64,000 bases of DNA from an uncultured Clostridia bacterium (GTDB lineage Bacteria > Bacillota > Clostridia > Oscillospirales > Acutalibacteraceae), in NCBI GenBank assembly GCA_947631945.1, contig CANRNI010000014.1, positions 1 through 64,000 of the forward strand. The letters run 5' to 3'. A program made the translations under genes and the position numbers. Below, one piece after another: positions 18,236-27,900 of the stretch (its first letter is position 1; every line of letters begins with the position of its first letter). Below the pieces are notes generated by a model, which was not told the origin of the DNA, ran no database searches, and saw only the letters and a list, made by a program, of their open reading frames with translations.

Positions 18236-19498
18236 TTACTTTTTATTCAGTCTGCCCTGCCTTGATACGGAAAGAACTATTCCCATTTCGCCCAACAGCA
18301 TAACAAGCGACGTGCCGCCATAGCTGAAAAACGGGAGACTTATTCCCGTATTGGGAATCGAATCGGACGCTACGGCAATATTCAGCATTACCTGAAGCCC
18401 GACCTGAAATACAAGCCCCATAGCAAGAAGCCTGCCGAATCTCGAAGGAGAATTAAGCCCTATTACAACTCCTCTGTACATGAGCAGAACAAAAAGTATT
18501 ATAACGGCCGCAGCGCCCACGAACCCCAATTCCTCGCATACTATCGAGAATATCATATCGTTCTGAGGCTCCGAAACGTACATATATTTTTGAGTTGAAT
18601 TTCCCAAGCCTTTGCCGAAAAATCCGCCCGAGCCTATAGCATAAAGAGCCTGATTAGTCTGCCATCTCGCGCCCGTCGGTTCATAATCCTTATCCAGCCA
18701 GCTTACTATTCGCTCCTCCATATAGCCTTTTAAAACGCCTCCGCCTTCGGAATCTCTCGTAGCCATTATATATACGCAAAGCAGGGTTCCCGCAATAAGA
18801 ATGACCGATATTCCCATAGCGAACCAGCGTCCGCGCACGCCTCCCAAAAACATCATTACAACGCCGATAGCCATAATAAGTATACAGCCCGAAAGATGGT
18901 TTTCGAGATAAACGAGAACTCCGCACATTAAAAAGAAAGCGCAGAAAATCCATGTCGGCACCCACGACTCCTTTACAAGTCCGAAGCCGAGCTTTTTGTT
19001 GATTTTGCTTGCCAAACGCGTTTTCGCGGGTCTTTGGCTGCTCATTCTTTTCGCGTATTTGCCGTAAATATAGGCGCCCGCGACTATTATTGCGAATTTC
19101 GCGATTTCAGACGGCTGAAACGTGGTAAAGCCTAAATTAATCCATCTGTAAAAGCCCGGTTTATACTGCGGAAGAACAAAAACTATTAAAAGCAGAAAAA
19201 CCGTAAAAGCGCATACCGGAATTGTAAATTTATTCCAAAAAGACGGTTTTATCATTGAAACAATGAGCATTGCGGCAATACCTATAACGGCGAACAGCAC
19301 CTGACGCTTTATGAAATATGTGGAATTGCCGTAATTGTAAAGCGCATAAGGGTAGCCGGCGGAAAACATCATGACAAGACCTATGCACAAAAGCGCAAGC
19401 ACTATTATAAGGAACCATATATCAATACTGCCGTAAGAGACGTATTTTTGCCGTAAACGGCTGAAAAGAGATTTATTTTTGTCACTTCCGTTAGACAT
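18236..19498 (-). CDS. ftsW: SEDS glycosyltransferase FtsW/SpoVE
   Basis: 420 residues, about ten membrane helices, SEDS family. The large external loop contains the conserved acidic segment, and the C-terminal signature SIPNTGISLPFFSYGGTSLV is intact. It polymerises lipid II at the septum with its cognate PBP (23888-26164). ATG 19498 lies seven bases after GGAGG; the ATG at 19513 precedes that site. The ~300-base gap to mraY upstream, where murD normally lies, holds a mobile element. Confidence 0.94.
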   Translation of the reverse strand: MSNGSDKNKSLFSRLRQKYVSYGSIDIWFLIIVLALLCIGLVMMFSAGYPYALYNYGNSTYFIKRQVLFAVIGIAAMLIVSMIKPSFWNKFTIPVCAFTVFLLLIVFVLPQYKPGFYRWINLGFTTFQPSEIAKFAIIVAGAYIYGKYAKRMSSQRPAKTRLASKINKKLGFGLVKESWVPTWIFCAFFLMCGVLVYLENHLSGCILIMAIGVVMMFLGGVRGRWFAMGISVILIAGTLLCVYIMATRDSEGGGVLKGYMEERIVSWLDKDYEPTGARWQTNQALYAIGSGGFFGKGLGNSTQKYMYVSEPQNDMIFSIVCEELGFVGAAAVIILFVLLMYRGVVIGLNSPSRFGRLLAMGLVFQVGLQVMLNIAVASDSIPNTGISLPFFSYGGTSLVMLLGEMGIVLSVSRQGRLNKK

Positions 19499-19570
19499 AC
19501 GCGTTACCTCCATAAAAATGCCAAGCGCAGTTAAATTGGTAAAAAAATCAATTAAATCCGTTATCCGATA

Positions 19571-19749
19571 TTAAGGCAACACCGCACAATTAACGGCTAC
19601 CGCCTTTGCCGCGCATCTGCACCGAGATTTCCCGTCATTTTTGCCAAAAGCTCCTTGAAATACGTCAGTATTCCTGCGTCACTTTTGTCAATCTGACGAA
19701 AAATCTCATGGCACATCTGCACGACAATAATTATGCGGTATTGCCCTAA
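19571..19749. mobile_element. MITE-like element, subtype A, copy 1 (179 bp)
   Basis: The ends are TTAAGGCAACACCGCA... and ...TGCGGTATTGCCCTAA. The interior is an imperfect palindrome: CCGTCATTTTTGCCAAAAG near the left is mirrored by CTTTTGTCAATCTGACG on the right. It has no coding capacity. It fills the mraY-ftsW junction. Confidence 0.85.
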
Positions 19750-19799
19750 ACTGTCTCACTTTGTCATTATACCTGTTTTTATGATTTCTGCCATTGTGT

Positions 19800-20828
19800 T
19801 TATTTCATCTGTCCGAAATAAACAAGAAGAACGGCAATAAGAGAGCCTATCGCGTTGATAAGAGTAAAAACGTAAACGATTTTTTTCTCTTTCCAGCCGC
19901 ACTTTTCAAAATGGTGATGAATCGGAGCCATTTTAAAAATTCTTTTGCCGTGAGTCGCTTTAAAATATGATATCTGAATAACGTCCGAGCCGAATTCCAT
20001 TACATAAACGGCGCCTGTAAGAAGAATTATCCACGGCATATCGACGCAGTACGCGAGAGCGACAACAAGACCGCCGAGGAACAGCGAACCCGTATCTCCC
20101 ATCATGACCTTAGCGGGATTCCAGTTCCAGATAAGATATCCCGCGAGAGAGCCGAAAAGCGCCGAGGCAAGAATACTTACTCCGAAAACTCCGCGAAGTA
20201 TAGCTATAACGGCCATGGCAAAAGCGAACACAGCCGTAACCGACGCGCAAAGACCGTCTACGCCGTCCGTAAAATTAACCGCGTTTACCGTACAGTAAAT
20301 GACCGCCGCGCCGAGTATCCAGAAAAATATTCCGAGCGAAACATTGCCTACAAACGGAACATACATATACGTCGCGCCGATTGTCCTAAGCGACGCGAGA
20401 TATCCGCAGATAACAACTATCTGCGCGAGTGTTTTCTGTTTTATCGTAAGGCCCAGATTTCTCTTTTTGACAACACTGATGTAGTCGTCTACAAAGCCTA
20501 TGAGCGCAAACGCAAGAGCCATGATAATTCCGCTGTAAAATTTGGTTTTAATGTTCCCGGGCGTAAGACTGTCCCCCGCTATTATGTCTCCGCCTTTAAT
20601 TTTATCGGTAACAAGCACAACTATAAGGGAAAGCGTTACTCCCGCGATAAACAATATTCCGCCCATGGTAGGCGTACCTTGCTTCTTTTTGTGCCAGAGG
20701 GGACCTATATCAAGTATAGTCTGACCGAATTTCAGTTTATGCAGCCAGGGTATAACAACATACCCGAGAAGAAAAGCAACGAAAAAGCCTGTTACCGCAG
20801 CAAGAGTAAGAGTTATCCACTTATTCAT
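19800..20828 (-). CDS. mraY: Phospho-MurNAc-pentapeptide transferase MraY
   Basis: 342 residues, ten membrane helices. Catalytic blocks are visible: GFVDDYISVVKKRN with the acidic pair, NAVNFTDGVDGL, the GDTGSLFLGG segment and the MAPIHHHFE histidine loop. It loads phospho-MurNAc-pentapeptide onto undecaprenyl phosphate, making lipid I. ATG 20828 follows AAAGGCGG; the upstream in-frame GTG at 20846 does not fit. Confidence 0.97.
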   Translation of the reverse strand: MNKWITLTLAAVTGFFVAFLLGYVVIPWLHKLKFGQTILDIGPLWHKKKQGTPTMGGILFIAGVTLSLIVVLVTDKIKGGDIIAGDSLTPGNIKTKFYSGIIMALAFALIGFVDDYISVVKKRNLGLTIKQKTLAQIVVICGYLASLRTIGATYMYVPFVGNVSLGIFFWILGAAVIYCTVNAVNFTDGVDGLCASVTAVFAFAMAVIAILRGVFGVSILASALFGSLAGYLIWNWNPAKVMMGDTGSLFLGGLVVALAYCVDMPWIILLTGAVYVMEFGSDVIQISYFKATHGKRIFKMAPIHHHFEKCGWKEKKIVYVFTLINAIGSLIAVLLVYFGQMK

Positions 20829-20889
20829 TTTAATTCCGCCTTTCACATTTTAAGACTACCGCGCAAATGTTAAATATTCCGCAAAATTT

Positions 20890-22254
20890 TTATATACCCA
20901 ATTTCTCATATACGGTATTTAAAACGTTTTCGAGCTTCATTCCTCTGCTCGCCTTAAATAAAACGGCGTCGCCTTCTTTAAGAACGGACAAAAGCTTTTC
21001 GGCAGCGGCCGAGGAGTCCGTATACGAATATACCTCTTTTACACCGTTTTTTTCGGCTTCATCAGCCGTATATTCGGAAGCCGTTCCGTAAGCTAAAAGT
21101 ATATCCACATTATTTTCGGCGGCGCGTTTTCCGCTTTCGCGGTGAGCCTTTTCGGAATAACCTCCGAGCTCGAGCATATCTCCGAGAACGGCTATGCGAC
21201 GTTTTGAATCCATCGCTGCAAGAGCGCCAAGTCCGGCTCTCACCGAATCGGGACTCGCGTTATAACAGTCCTCAATAAAGGTTATACCGCTTTTCCTTGT
21301 AATTTTTTGTCTCATTCCGGCGGGTACGTAATTTTTAAGAGCGTCTGCCGCTTTGCGAGGCTCTATGCCGAGCGATATGCCGGCTGTAAAAGCGGCTAAA
21401 GCGTTATAAACGTTATGAATACCTGCCGACGGTATATACGCGTTATATTTATTGCCGCCGTATTTTATGAGAAATTTTACTCCGTCCGGAGACTGCTCTA
21501 TATTTTCGGCTCCGACAGCGCATTTATCGTTTTCTATGCCGAAAAATATTATATCGTAATCATCGTTTGAAACGCCCGAGAGCAAATCGTTATCTCCGTT
21601 AAGTATAAGGGGCGAGCCTTTTTTCATACCGTTCAATATTTCGAGCTTCGCTTTTAATATATTTTCCCTCGAACCGAGATTTTCTATATGAGATACTCCG
21701 ATATTGGTAATAATTCCGATATCGGGCTTCGATACGCGCGCAAGACGCGAGATTTCGCCTTTATGATTCATACCCATTTCTATAACGGCGGCTTCGCTCG
21801 TTTCGTCTATTGAGAATATCGTCATGGGCATACCTATATCATTATTAAGGTTTCCCTGAGTTTTTACTGTATTATACTTCGTTGACAGAACAAGAGCCGT
21901 CATTTCCTTTACCGTAGTCTTTCCTACGCTGCCGGTAATCCCTGCCACGGGAATTGAAAACTGTGAACGGTAATACTCCGCAAGAGATAAAAGGGCTTCT
22001 CTTGTATCGTTTACATATATCACGGGGAGCGGAACGTCGGTTTCTTTTCTGCACATAACGGCTGCCGCTCCGTCCGATACGGCATTTTTTATAAAATCGT
22101 GACCGTCGAACCTGCCGCCCTCAAGAGCTATAAACAGTCCGCCGCTTGCGGGTTTGCGTGAATCAGTATATACGGCCGAAAATTCTGTTTCCGTGTTCCC
22201 CGTACATCTGCCGTTTACCGCGTGTAATATTTCGGATATAGTTAAAACTTTCAA
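20890..22254 (-). CDS. murF: UDP-MurNAc-tripeptide:D-Ala-D-Ala ligase MurF
   Basis: 454 residues, Mur ligase with three domains. The N-terminal UDP-binding part has VYTDSRKPASGGLFIAL, the ATP loop is GITGSVGKTTVKEM, EMGMNHKGEI forms the central domain site, and the C-terminal domain contains EDCYNASPDSVRAGL. It adds D-Ala-D-Ala in the cytoplasm. It follows murE after 50 bases. Confidence 0.95.
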   Translation of the reverse strand: MKVLTISEILHAVNGRCTGNTETEFSAVYTDSRKPASGGLFIALEGGRFDGHDFIKNAVSDGAAAVMCRKETDVPLPVIYVNDTREALLSLAEYYRSQFSIPVAGITGSVGKTTVKEMTALVLSTKYNTVKTQGNLNNDIGMPMTIFSIDETSEAAVIEMGMNHKGEISRLARVSKPDIGIITNIGVSHIENLGSRENILKAKLEILNGMKKGSPLILNGDNDLLSGVSNDDYDIIFFGIENDKCAVGAENIEQSPDGVKFLIKYGGNKYNAYIPSAGIHNVYNALAAFTAGISLGIEPRKAADALKNYVPAGMRQKITRKSGITFIEDCYNASPDSVRAGLGALAAMDSKRRIAVLGDMLELGGYSEKAHRESGKRAAENNVDILLAYGTASEYTADEAEKNGVKEVYSYTDSSAAAEKLLSVLKEGDAVLFKASRGMKLENVLNTVYEKLGI

Positions 22255-22304
22255 ATCAATCAGTCTTTTCGGATTTTATAATATGATTAATCAATCAGAT
22301 TTCA

Positions 22305-23747
22305 TCAGACCTTTATGGTGCCGTCAAGAAGTCCTCTGACAATCTCCCTTTCATCGTAATGAATTTTCCCTGTATTAAGTATCTGATATGTTTCGTGTCC
22401 CTTACCCGCGAGCAGAACAGTATCATCTTTTACAGCCTCGTTAAGAGCAGCCGCGATAGCCTGAGTTCTGTCGGTTTTTACTATTTTTTTGACCTTAGTA
22501 TTTTTTATGCCCGCGAGAATATCTTTTATAATTTCTTCGGGGTCCTCGCTTCTCGGATTATCGGAGGTTACGACTATAACGTCCGACAAATCAGCGGCTA
22601 TAGCTCCCATTATAGGGCGTTTCGTCCTGTCTCTGTCTCCGCCGCAGCCGAAAACGGTTATTATTCTTCCCTTTGCCGTTTTGCGAAGCGATGAGATAAT
22701 ATTTTCAAGGCCGTCGGGAGAATGAGCGTAATCTATTATTACCGTGTAATCCGTATCGGTTGGAACGACCTCTATTCTGCCCTTTATGCCCTCGCTCAGA
22801 GAAAGCGCGTACAGCACCTTGCTAAAGCCGAATCCCAGTTCAATAAGAGTTACCGCAGCGGCCATGGAATTATACACTGTAAATTCCCCGGGTATTCCCA
22901 CTCTTACGCGTTCAACGTAACCTAAGGTGACAAGCTCATATTCTATAGAATCGTTTTTGTATCTTATATATTTAGCCGTATAATCGGCTTCGTCACGGTT
23001 TGCCGAGTAAGTAACCATACGTCCGTCCGAATCGCGCATCATCGACATGGCGTGTTCGTCGTCAAGATTGAGAACGCACAGGGAAGATGAAGCGAAAAGC
23101 TTTGATTTCGCGTAAGCATAGTTTTCAAACGTTCCGTGATAATCAAGGTGATCCTGAGTGAGATTTGTAAAAATTCCGGCTTCAAAATGAAGTCCTGCCG
23201 TTCTCTCCTGCGCGAGAGCCTGCGACGATACCTCCATTACGCAGTATTCGCAACCTTCTTTCACCATATCGCTGAAAAGCTCATGCAGCTCAAAGCTCTC
23301 GGGAGTTGTGAGAGAAGCAGGGTATTCCTTATCCCCTGCCATATTTTTGACAGTTCCTATGAGCCCCGTTTTAACTCCCATTTTCTCAAGGCTGTTCTTT
23401 ATAAGAAAAGCCGTGGTTGTTTTTCCGTTAGTGCCGGTAACGCCTATAAGCTTCAGATGTTTCGCCGGATTGCCGAAGAAATTCGCGCAGAGGAGCGAAA
23501 GAACCGCTCTTGTATTGCTTACGGTTATTTGGTTTTTAAGTCCTAAATCACGCTCGGCAACTATAAGTACAGCGCCGTCCTTCTGCGCCTTCGCGGCAAA
23601 ATCATGACCGTCGAATTTATTTCCCTTAACGCATACGAAAATACAGCCCTTGCAGACCTTTCTCGAATCAGCCGTTACATATGACACCTCGGCGTCGTCA
23701 TAAACGTCATAGATTTTCAGCCCGTTCAATATTTCAGATATCTTCAT
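22305..23747 (-). CDS. murE: UDP-MurNAc-dipeptide:meso-DAP ligase MurE
   Basis: 480 residues, Mur ligase. The ATP loop is GVTGTNGKTTTAFL, VMEVSSQAL and TNLTQDHLDYHG form the central domain, and the substrate motif is DNPRSEDP. DNPR is the signature of enzymes that add meso-diaminopimelate and not lysine, so the peptidoglycan is probably DAP-type. The ATG has a plausible purine-rich site. The 140-base gap upstream to the PBP gene shows only short GTTATCCG-like repeats. Confidence 0.96.
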   Translation of the reverse strand: MKISEILNGLKIYDVYDDAEVSYVTADSRKVCKGCIFVCVKGNKFDGHDFAAKAQKDGAVLIVAERDLGLKNQITVSNTRAVLSLLCANFFGNPAKHLKLIGVTGTNGKTTTAFLIKNSLEKMGVKTGLIGTVKNMAGDKEYPASLTTPESFELHELFSDMVKEGCEYCVMEVSSQALAQERTAGLHFEAGIFTNLTQDHLDYHGTFENYAYAKSKLFASSSLCVLNLDDEHAMSMMRDSDGRMVTYSANRDEADYTAKYIRYKNDSIEYELVTLGYVERVRVGIPGEFTVYNSMAAAVTLIELGFGFSKVLYALSLSEGIKGRIEVVPTDTDYTVIIDYAHSPDGLENIISSLRKTAKGRIITVFGCGGDRDRTKRPIMGAIAADLSDVIVVTSDNPRSEDPEEIIKDILAGIKNTKVKKIVKTDRTQAIAAALNEAVKDDTVLLAGKGHETYQILNTGKIHYDEREIVRGLLDGTIKV

Positions 23748-23887
23748 TCCGTCCGCCTCTATTCGTCGTCCTGCCCGCTATGTGTTTTTTATTTTCGCGG
23801 CAAGAGATTATCTTTCTTTCCTTCAATTCTGTATAACCTTATCCTTGCTTTCACGTTACCGTTATCCGTTTGCGGTTATCCGCCGCG

Positions 23888-26164
23888 TCAGTCTGCTACG
23901 TCAACCGTAGTTTTAAAGAAAACCGTTATTATCTCTCCCATAGTAACCGTTTCTCCGTCTTCAATACTCTGTTTATACGCGTATACCGTACCGCTGTTAA
24001 GAGAGCTGCCCGAAATTCTTATATTAAGACCGCTGCTTGTCGCTATTCTGTTAGCCTCGCTTACGGTAAGCCCCGTAAAATCGGGAACAGTAACCTGTTC
24101 GGGAGTATAATCGTCGTTTGTATAGAGAACTATTATACCGTCCGAAGGCAGCTCCCTGCCCGCGTCGGGAGACTGAGCCAAAACCTTGTCCCCGCTCCCT
24201 ATGACCTTTACCGACAAATTCGTATCGGATATTTCCGCGCGCGCCTCCGAAACGGTTTTTCCCGTAAGAAGCGGAGCAGTCTCGACAAGCAAAGACATTT
24301 CTTCATTTGTATAGGAATGTTCTACGCCCAGATATGTAAGCACCTGTTCAAAAACCTCTCCGGCGAGAGGAGCTGCAACGGCACCGCCGCCGTGGTCGCC
24401 CACAGGTTCGTCTACTATTATAATAACTGAAATCTCGGGGTCATTCGCGGGAGCGAAGCCGCAGAACGACGCTATATACATATCGTTATTGGAGGTAAGC
24501 TTTTCGGAAGTTCCCGTCTTTCCGGCTACGTGATAGCCGGGTACATACGCGTTCTTGCCCGTACCTGTCGCAACAACCTGTTCCATGCAGTCGGCAATGA
24601 TATCGGCTGTGGATTTTGATATTACCTGTCTTCTCACAGTGGGAACCGTCTCGGATACGGTATTTCCGTCGGTATCTACCGTTTTGCTTACAAGATACGG
24701 GGTCATAAGATTGCCGCCGTTCGCGACTGCCGAAACCGCGGTTATCATCTGTAAAGGCGATACCTGAAAGCTCTGACCGAATGAGTAAGAGGCGAGGTCG
24801 GATTTTGTAAAACTATCTCTCGTTTTATAAAGAACACCCTCTGTAGGCGCGAAATCGCCCGCCGCGTCTATGCCGGTTTTCTCGGTAAAGCCGTAAGCCT
24901 CAAAATAATCATAAAATTTATCGGTTCCAAGCTCGTCGGCAAGAGTAACGGCAAACGGATTGCAGGAATTTTTCAGAAGGTCCGCAAATGTTTCACTGCC
25001 GTGTCCGCCGGCTTTCCAACATTTTATATTTCTTGTCGCGTAATTTATTTCTCCGCTGCAAAAATACGACGTATTAATGGTTGCTTTTCCCTCTTCCAGC
25101 GCGGCCGAGGACGTAACCACTTTAAATACCGAGCCCGGCTCGTAGGTGCTGCTTATCGCTCTGTTTCCCCACTGTTTATTTTGATAATATGATTTGCTGC
25201 GCAGATACTTGCTGTTCTCGTCTGTGGAGTCCTCCTCGGGAGCGGACGCCGCCTCCTTATACTGCGATAAAAGCTTGGGGCTTTTTATTGTAAAAGGCTC
25301 GTTAAGGTCGTAATCCGGCAGAGATACCATACCGAGTATCGCTCCGGTATCTACGTCCATTACAATTCCGTAAATATTCTGCGCCTCAGTGGTTTCAAGA
25401 GCCTGTGAGAGAACGTCCTCGAGAATATACTGGACGTAAATATCAAGCGTCAGGACTATGCCGGTACCCTCCTGCGCCTCAAAAATAGTCTGATACTGGT
25501 TCGGCATAACTCCCTGAGTACCGTCAATCGCCGTTATGGTTCTTCCCGATACGCCTTTTAATGTGTCGTTGTAATAATATTCAAGTCCCGCGAGTCCGTC
25601 ACCGTCGTCGCCCGTAAAGCCTATTACCGTCGAAGCAAGGGAGGAATACGGATAATAACGCTTGACATCGGGGTCTATGCAGACTATATTGCTTAGGTCT
25701 ATCGCGCCTTCCTTTCTGTTCGCGTATTCTTCGATAAAAGCGAGTACGGAGTCTCTTGTATCCTTTTCAATTCCGCTTTTTACAAGCTGATAGGAATAGT
25801 TCCTGCTTGTATAGTCCCTTATAGTTTCCTCGTCCATATCGAGTATTGTCGAAAGCCCGCTTACTATAATTTCTCTTACCGTTTCCTGTTTATCCTCGTC
25901 CATTTTAAATATTTTGGACGGATTCAGATATACTCTCCATACGGACGCGCTTTGAGCAAGAACGTTCATATTTGAATCGTATATTGTGCCACGCCCCGCT
26001 TTTATTTCATTATCTCCGAGCTGCTGGCTTTCAACCTTGGCAGTGTACTCGTTGCCCTTAATTATTTGAATATATACAAGACGAATCAGTATTAACGCAG
26101 CTATTAAGCTTACCGCCGCTAAAGCCCAAAGACCTCTTTTATTGCTGTTTACAGCCGCTTTCAT
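23888..26164 (-). CDS. Class B PBP with two PASTA domains (FtsI/SpoVD type)
   Basis: 758 residues. One N-terminal membrane anchor (LWALAAVSLIAALILIRLVYI), the PBP dimerisation domain with GRGTIYDSN, and a transpeptidase domain with the serine motif EPGSVFK (Ser345, Lys348), S400-C-N402 and KTGTS (549-553). Two C-terminal PASTA repeats follow (about 632-690 and 694-753). It cross-links septal or spore-cortex peptidoglycan with FtsW. PASTA repeats on a dcw-borne PBP are typical of Firmicutes SpoVD/PBP2b. Whether it is division- or sporulation-specific cannot be told here. Confidence 0.95.
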   Translation of the reverse strand: MKAAVNSNKRGLWALAAVSLIAALILIRLVYIQIIKGNEYTAKVESQQLGDNEIKAGRGTIYDSNMNVLAQSASVWRVYLNPSKIFKMDEDKQETVREIIVSGLSTILDMDEETIRDYTSRNYSYQLVKSGIEKDTRDSVLAFIEEYANRKEGAIDLSNIVCIDPDVKRYYPYSSLASTVIGFTGDDGDGLAGLEYYYNDTLKGVSGRTITAIDGTQGVMPNQYQTIFEAQEGTGIVLTLDIYVQYILEDVLSQALETTEAQNIYGIVMDVDTGAILGMVSLPDYDLNEPFTIKSPKLLSQYKEAASAPEEDSTDENSKYLRSKSYYQNKQWGNRAISSTYEPGSVFKVVTSSAALEEGKATINTSYFCSGEINYATRNIKCWKAGGHGSETFADLLKNSCNPFAVTLADELGTDKFYDYFEAYGFTEKTGIDAAGDFAPTEGVLYKTRDSFTKSDLASYSFGQSFQVSPLQMITAVSAVANGGNLMTPYLVSKTVDTDGNTVSETVPTVRRQVISKSTADIIADCMEQVVATGTGKNAYVPGYHVAGKTGTSEKLTSNNDMYIASFCGFAPANDPEISVIIIVDEPVGDHGGGAVAAPLAGEVFEQVLTYLGVEHSYTNEEMSLLVETAPLLTGKTVSEARAEISDTNLSVKVIGSGDKVLAQSPDAGRELPSDGIIVLYTNDDYTPEQVTVPDFTGLTVSEANRIATSSGLNIRISGSSLNSGTVYAYKQSIEDGETVTMGEIITVFFKTTVDVAD

Positions 26165-26241
26165 TGTATAATTTCTCCTTTCCGGGGATTTTATACCGAT
26201 TTATCCGAAAAATTTGAGAAAAATCCATTTATCCCTAATTG

Positions 26242-26296
26242 CCGTAAAAAGGGCGAAATTTTTTCGCCCTTTTTACGGTGGTTTTTAACAAACCAC
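26242..26296 (-). other. Two tandem hairpins between ftsL and the PBP gene
   Basis: A perfect 17-bp stem CCGTAAAAAGGGCGAAA (26242-26258) / TTTCGCCCTTTTTACGG (26262-26278) with a 3-base loop abuts a 7-bp stem GTGGTTT/AAACCAC (26278-26296). It lies in a 211-base gap inside the dcw cluster. It may act as an attenuator, processing site or transcript stabiliser. Confidence 0.7.
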
Positions 26297-26375
26297 AGCA
26301 GTTAGCCGCCGGTATGTCAAAAAACAATCCCTGAATTATGTTTATTTATATATATAAAAAAATATGACGGTTGAA

Positions 26376-26912
26376 TCAATCATTTTTGTCCGAATCCGTA
26401 CTTCGGTAGGATTTCCCGCCTGATATAACAACGTGATTTCCGGCGTCGGAATTGAAATATGTAATCTTGTAATTTTCAAGCTTCACCATGCCGAGATTGT
26501 TTTCGGCATATTTTTCAATTTTATCAATTGATACCATACCCTCGAGCGCCGAGCAAAGACGGACGTTTTCGCTTTTCGCTATATCTATTTGGGACTGAAC
26601 AGACGATATGTTTTTTGCCGTTTCGTCAAGCTTTACGTTAAGATACATCGGTATGCACATCATTACGAAAATAAATGCAACGGCAATAAAGACCTTAACT
26701 GCGTTTAAATTCTGATTCGCGGACAGTTTTTTCCCCGTTCTTGAAGAAGTACGCACCGAGCGTTTTTCGGAGGGCTTGTCCTCGGTTTTCGGTCTGTACC
26801 TTCTTACGGGTTCTTCAAAAGGCTCAAGTTCGGGAAGTATTTCAGGCGCGGCGGAATCGCCGTCATATCGGTCAAACAATGAAAACTTGTACGCGGACGA
26901 ATCCCGTGCCAA
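26376..26912 (-). CDS. ftsL: FtsL-like division protein
   Basis: 178 residues. A long charged Pro/Glu/Arg-rich cytoplasmic part is followed by one membrane helix (VKVFIAVAFIFVMMCIPMYL). A short coiled coil follows (LDETAKNISSVQSQIDIAKSENVRL), then the FtsL/DivIC-type ending (IDKIEKYAENNLGMVKLENYKITYF). Sequence identity in this family is low; the topology and position between rsmH and the septal PBP identify it. The likely start is TTG 26912, six bases after AAGGAGAGG. It connects FtsQ and the FtsW-PBP pair. Confidence 0.85.
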   Translation of the reverse strand: MARDSSAYKFSLFDRYDGDSAAPEILPELEPFEEPVRRYRPKTEDKPSEKRSVRTSSRTGKKLSANQNLNAVKVFIAVAFIFVMMCIPMYLNVKLDETAKNISSVQSQIDIAKSENVRLCSALEGMVSIDKIEKYAENNLGMVKLENYKITYFNSDAGNHVVISGGKSYRSTDSDKND

Positions 26913-26952
26913 TATCAACCTCTCCTTTTTTTTGTAATTTACCGATTATAAG

Positions 26953-27876
26953 CTATAGCTTTGACACGGCTCTCAGTCTTGCGCTGCGGCTCCTCGGATT
27001 TTCAAGCGCCTCTTTCTCGGACGGCGTCTTTGATTTAAACGGAAGAACGCCCCTCGGTTTTTTTCCGCACACGCATACGGGAAATTCCGGCGGACAGGTA
27101 CAGCCTGCGCAAAAATCATTAAACGCCTTTTTCACTATTCTGTCCTCAAGCGAATGGAACGTTATTACCGCAAGCGTTCCGCCGGCGCTCAAGCAATCGA
27201 ACATATCGTTAAGCGCGTTCGGTAGCATTTCCAATTCTCTGTTCACAAAAATTCTTATCGCCTGAAATGTCCGCCTTGCGGGGTGGGCGTCCCTTTTCGC
27301 TTTCGCGGGCATTGAAGCGGAAATTATATCGCTGAGCTCCGAAGTGGTTTCTATATTTTTCTTTTCTCTCGCCCGTACTATGCCTCGGGCGATGTTCCTA
27401 GCGAATTTTTCCTCACCGTAAGAAAAAATTATATCGCACAGTTCTTTTTCGCCGAGTTCGTTTACCGCGTTATACGCCGAATATCCCGTCTTGCTCATTC
27501 GCATATCAAGCGGAGCGTCCTTATGGAAAGAAAAACCGCGTTCGGGATTATCGAGCTGATAAGAGCTTACTCCCAAGTCTGCGAGGATTCCGTCAACAGA
27601 AGCGATATTCTGTTTTTCAAGAATAGATTTTATGTTATCGAATACGTCATTTACAATTATTACGTTTGGTTTTTCTTTAAATCTTTCCGACAGGACTGCC
27701 ACGGCGTCGGGGTCACGGTCAATGGCAACAAGCTTACCTGACGAGTCCAACGACTCTAAAATTTTGGAGGAATGACCTCCGCCGCCGGCAGTCGCATCGA
27801 CATATATCCCATCGTGTTTTACAGACAGCGCGTCAACCGCTTCGTCAAGAAGAACCGATTTATGGATAAAATCCAT
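26953..27876 (-). CDS. rsmH: 16S rRNA m4C1402 methyltransferase RsmH
   Basis: 307 residues, normal for RsmH/MraW. HKSVLLDEAVDAL is the usual N-terminus, DATAGGGGHSS is the SAM-binding loop, ADLGVSSYQLD and RGFSFHKDAPLDMRM are family blocks, and the C-terminus has VITFHSLEDRIVK. It methylates N4 of C1402 in 16S rRNA. It is second in the dcw cluster, 24 bases after mraZ. Confidence 0.97.
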   Translation of the reverse strand: MDFIHKSVLLDEAVDALSVKHDGIYVDATAGGGGHSSKILESLDSSGKLVAIDRDPDAVAVLSERFKEKPNVIIVNDVFDNIKSILEKQNIASVDGILADLGVSSYQLDNPERGFSFHKDAPLDMRMSKTGYSAYNAVNELGEKELCDIIFSYGEEKFARNIARGIVRAREKKNIETTSELSDIISASMPAKAKRDAHPARRTFQAIRIFVNRELEMLPNALNDMFDCLSAGGTLAVITFHSLEDRIVKKAFNDFCAGCTCPPEFPVCVCGKKPRGVLPFKSKTPSEKEALENPRSRSARLRAVSKL

Positions 27877-27900
27877 GCCGCACCGCCTTTCATAAGCTTA

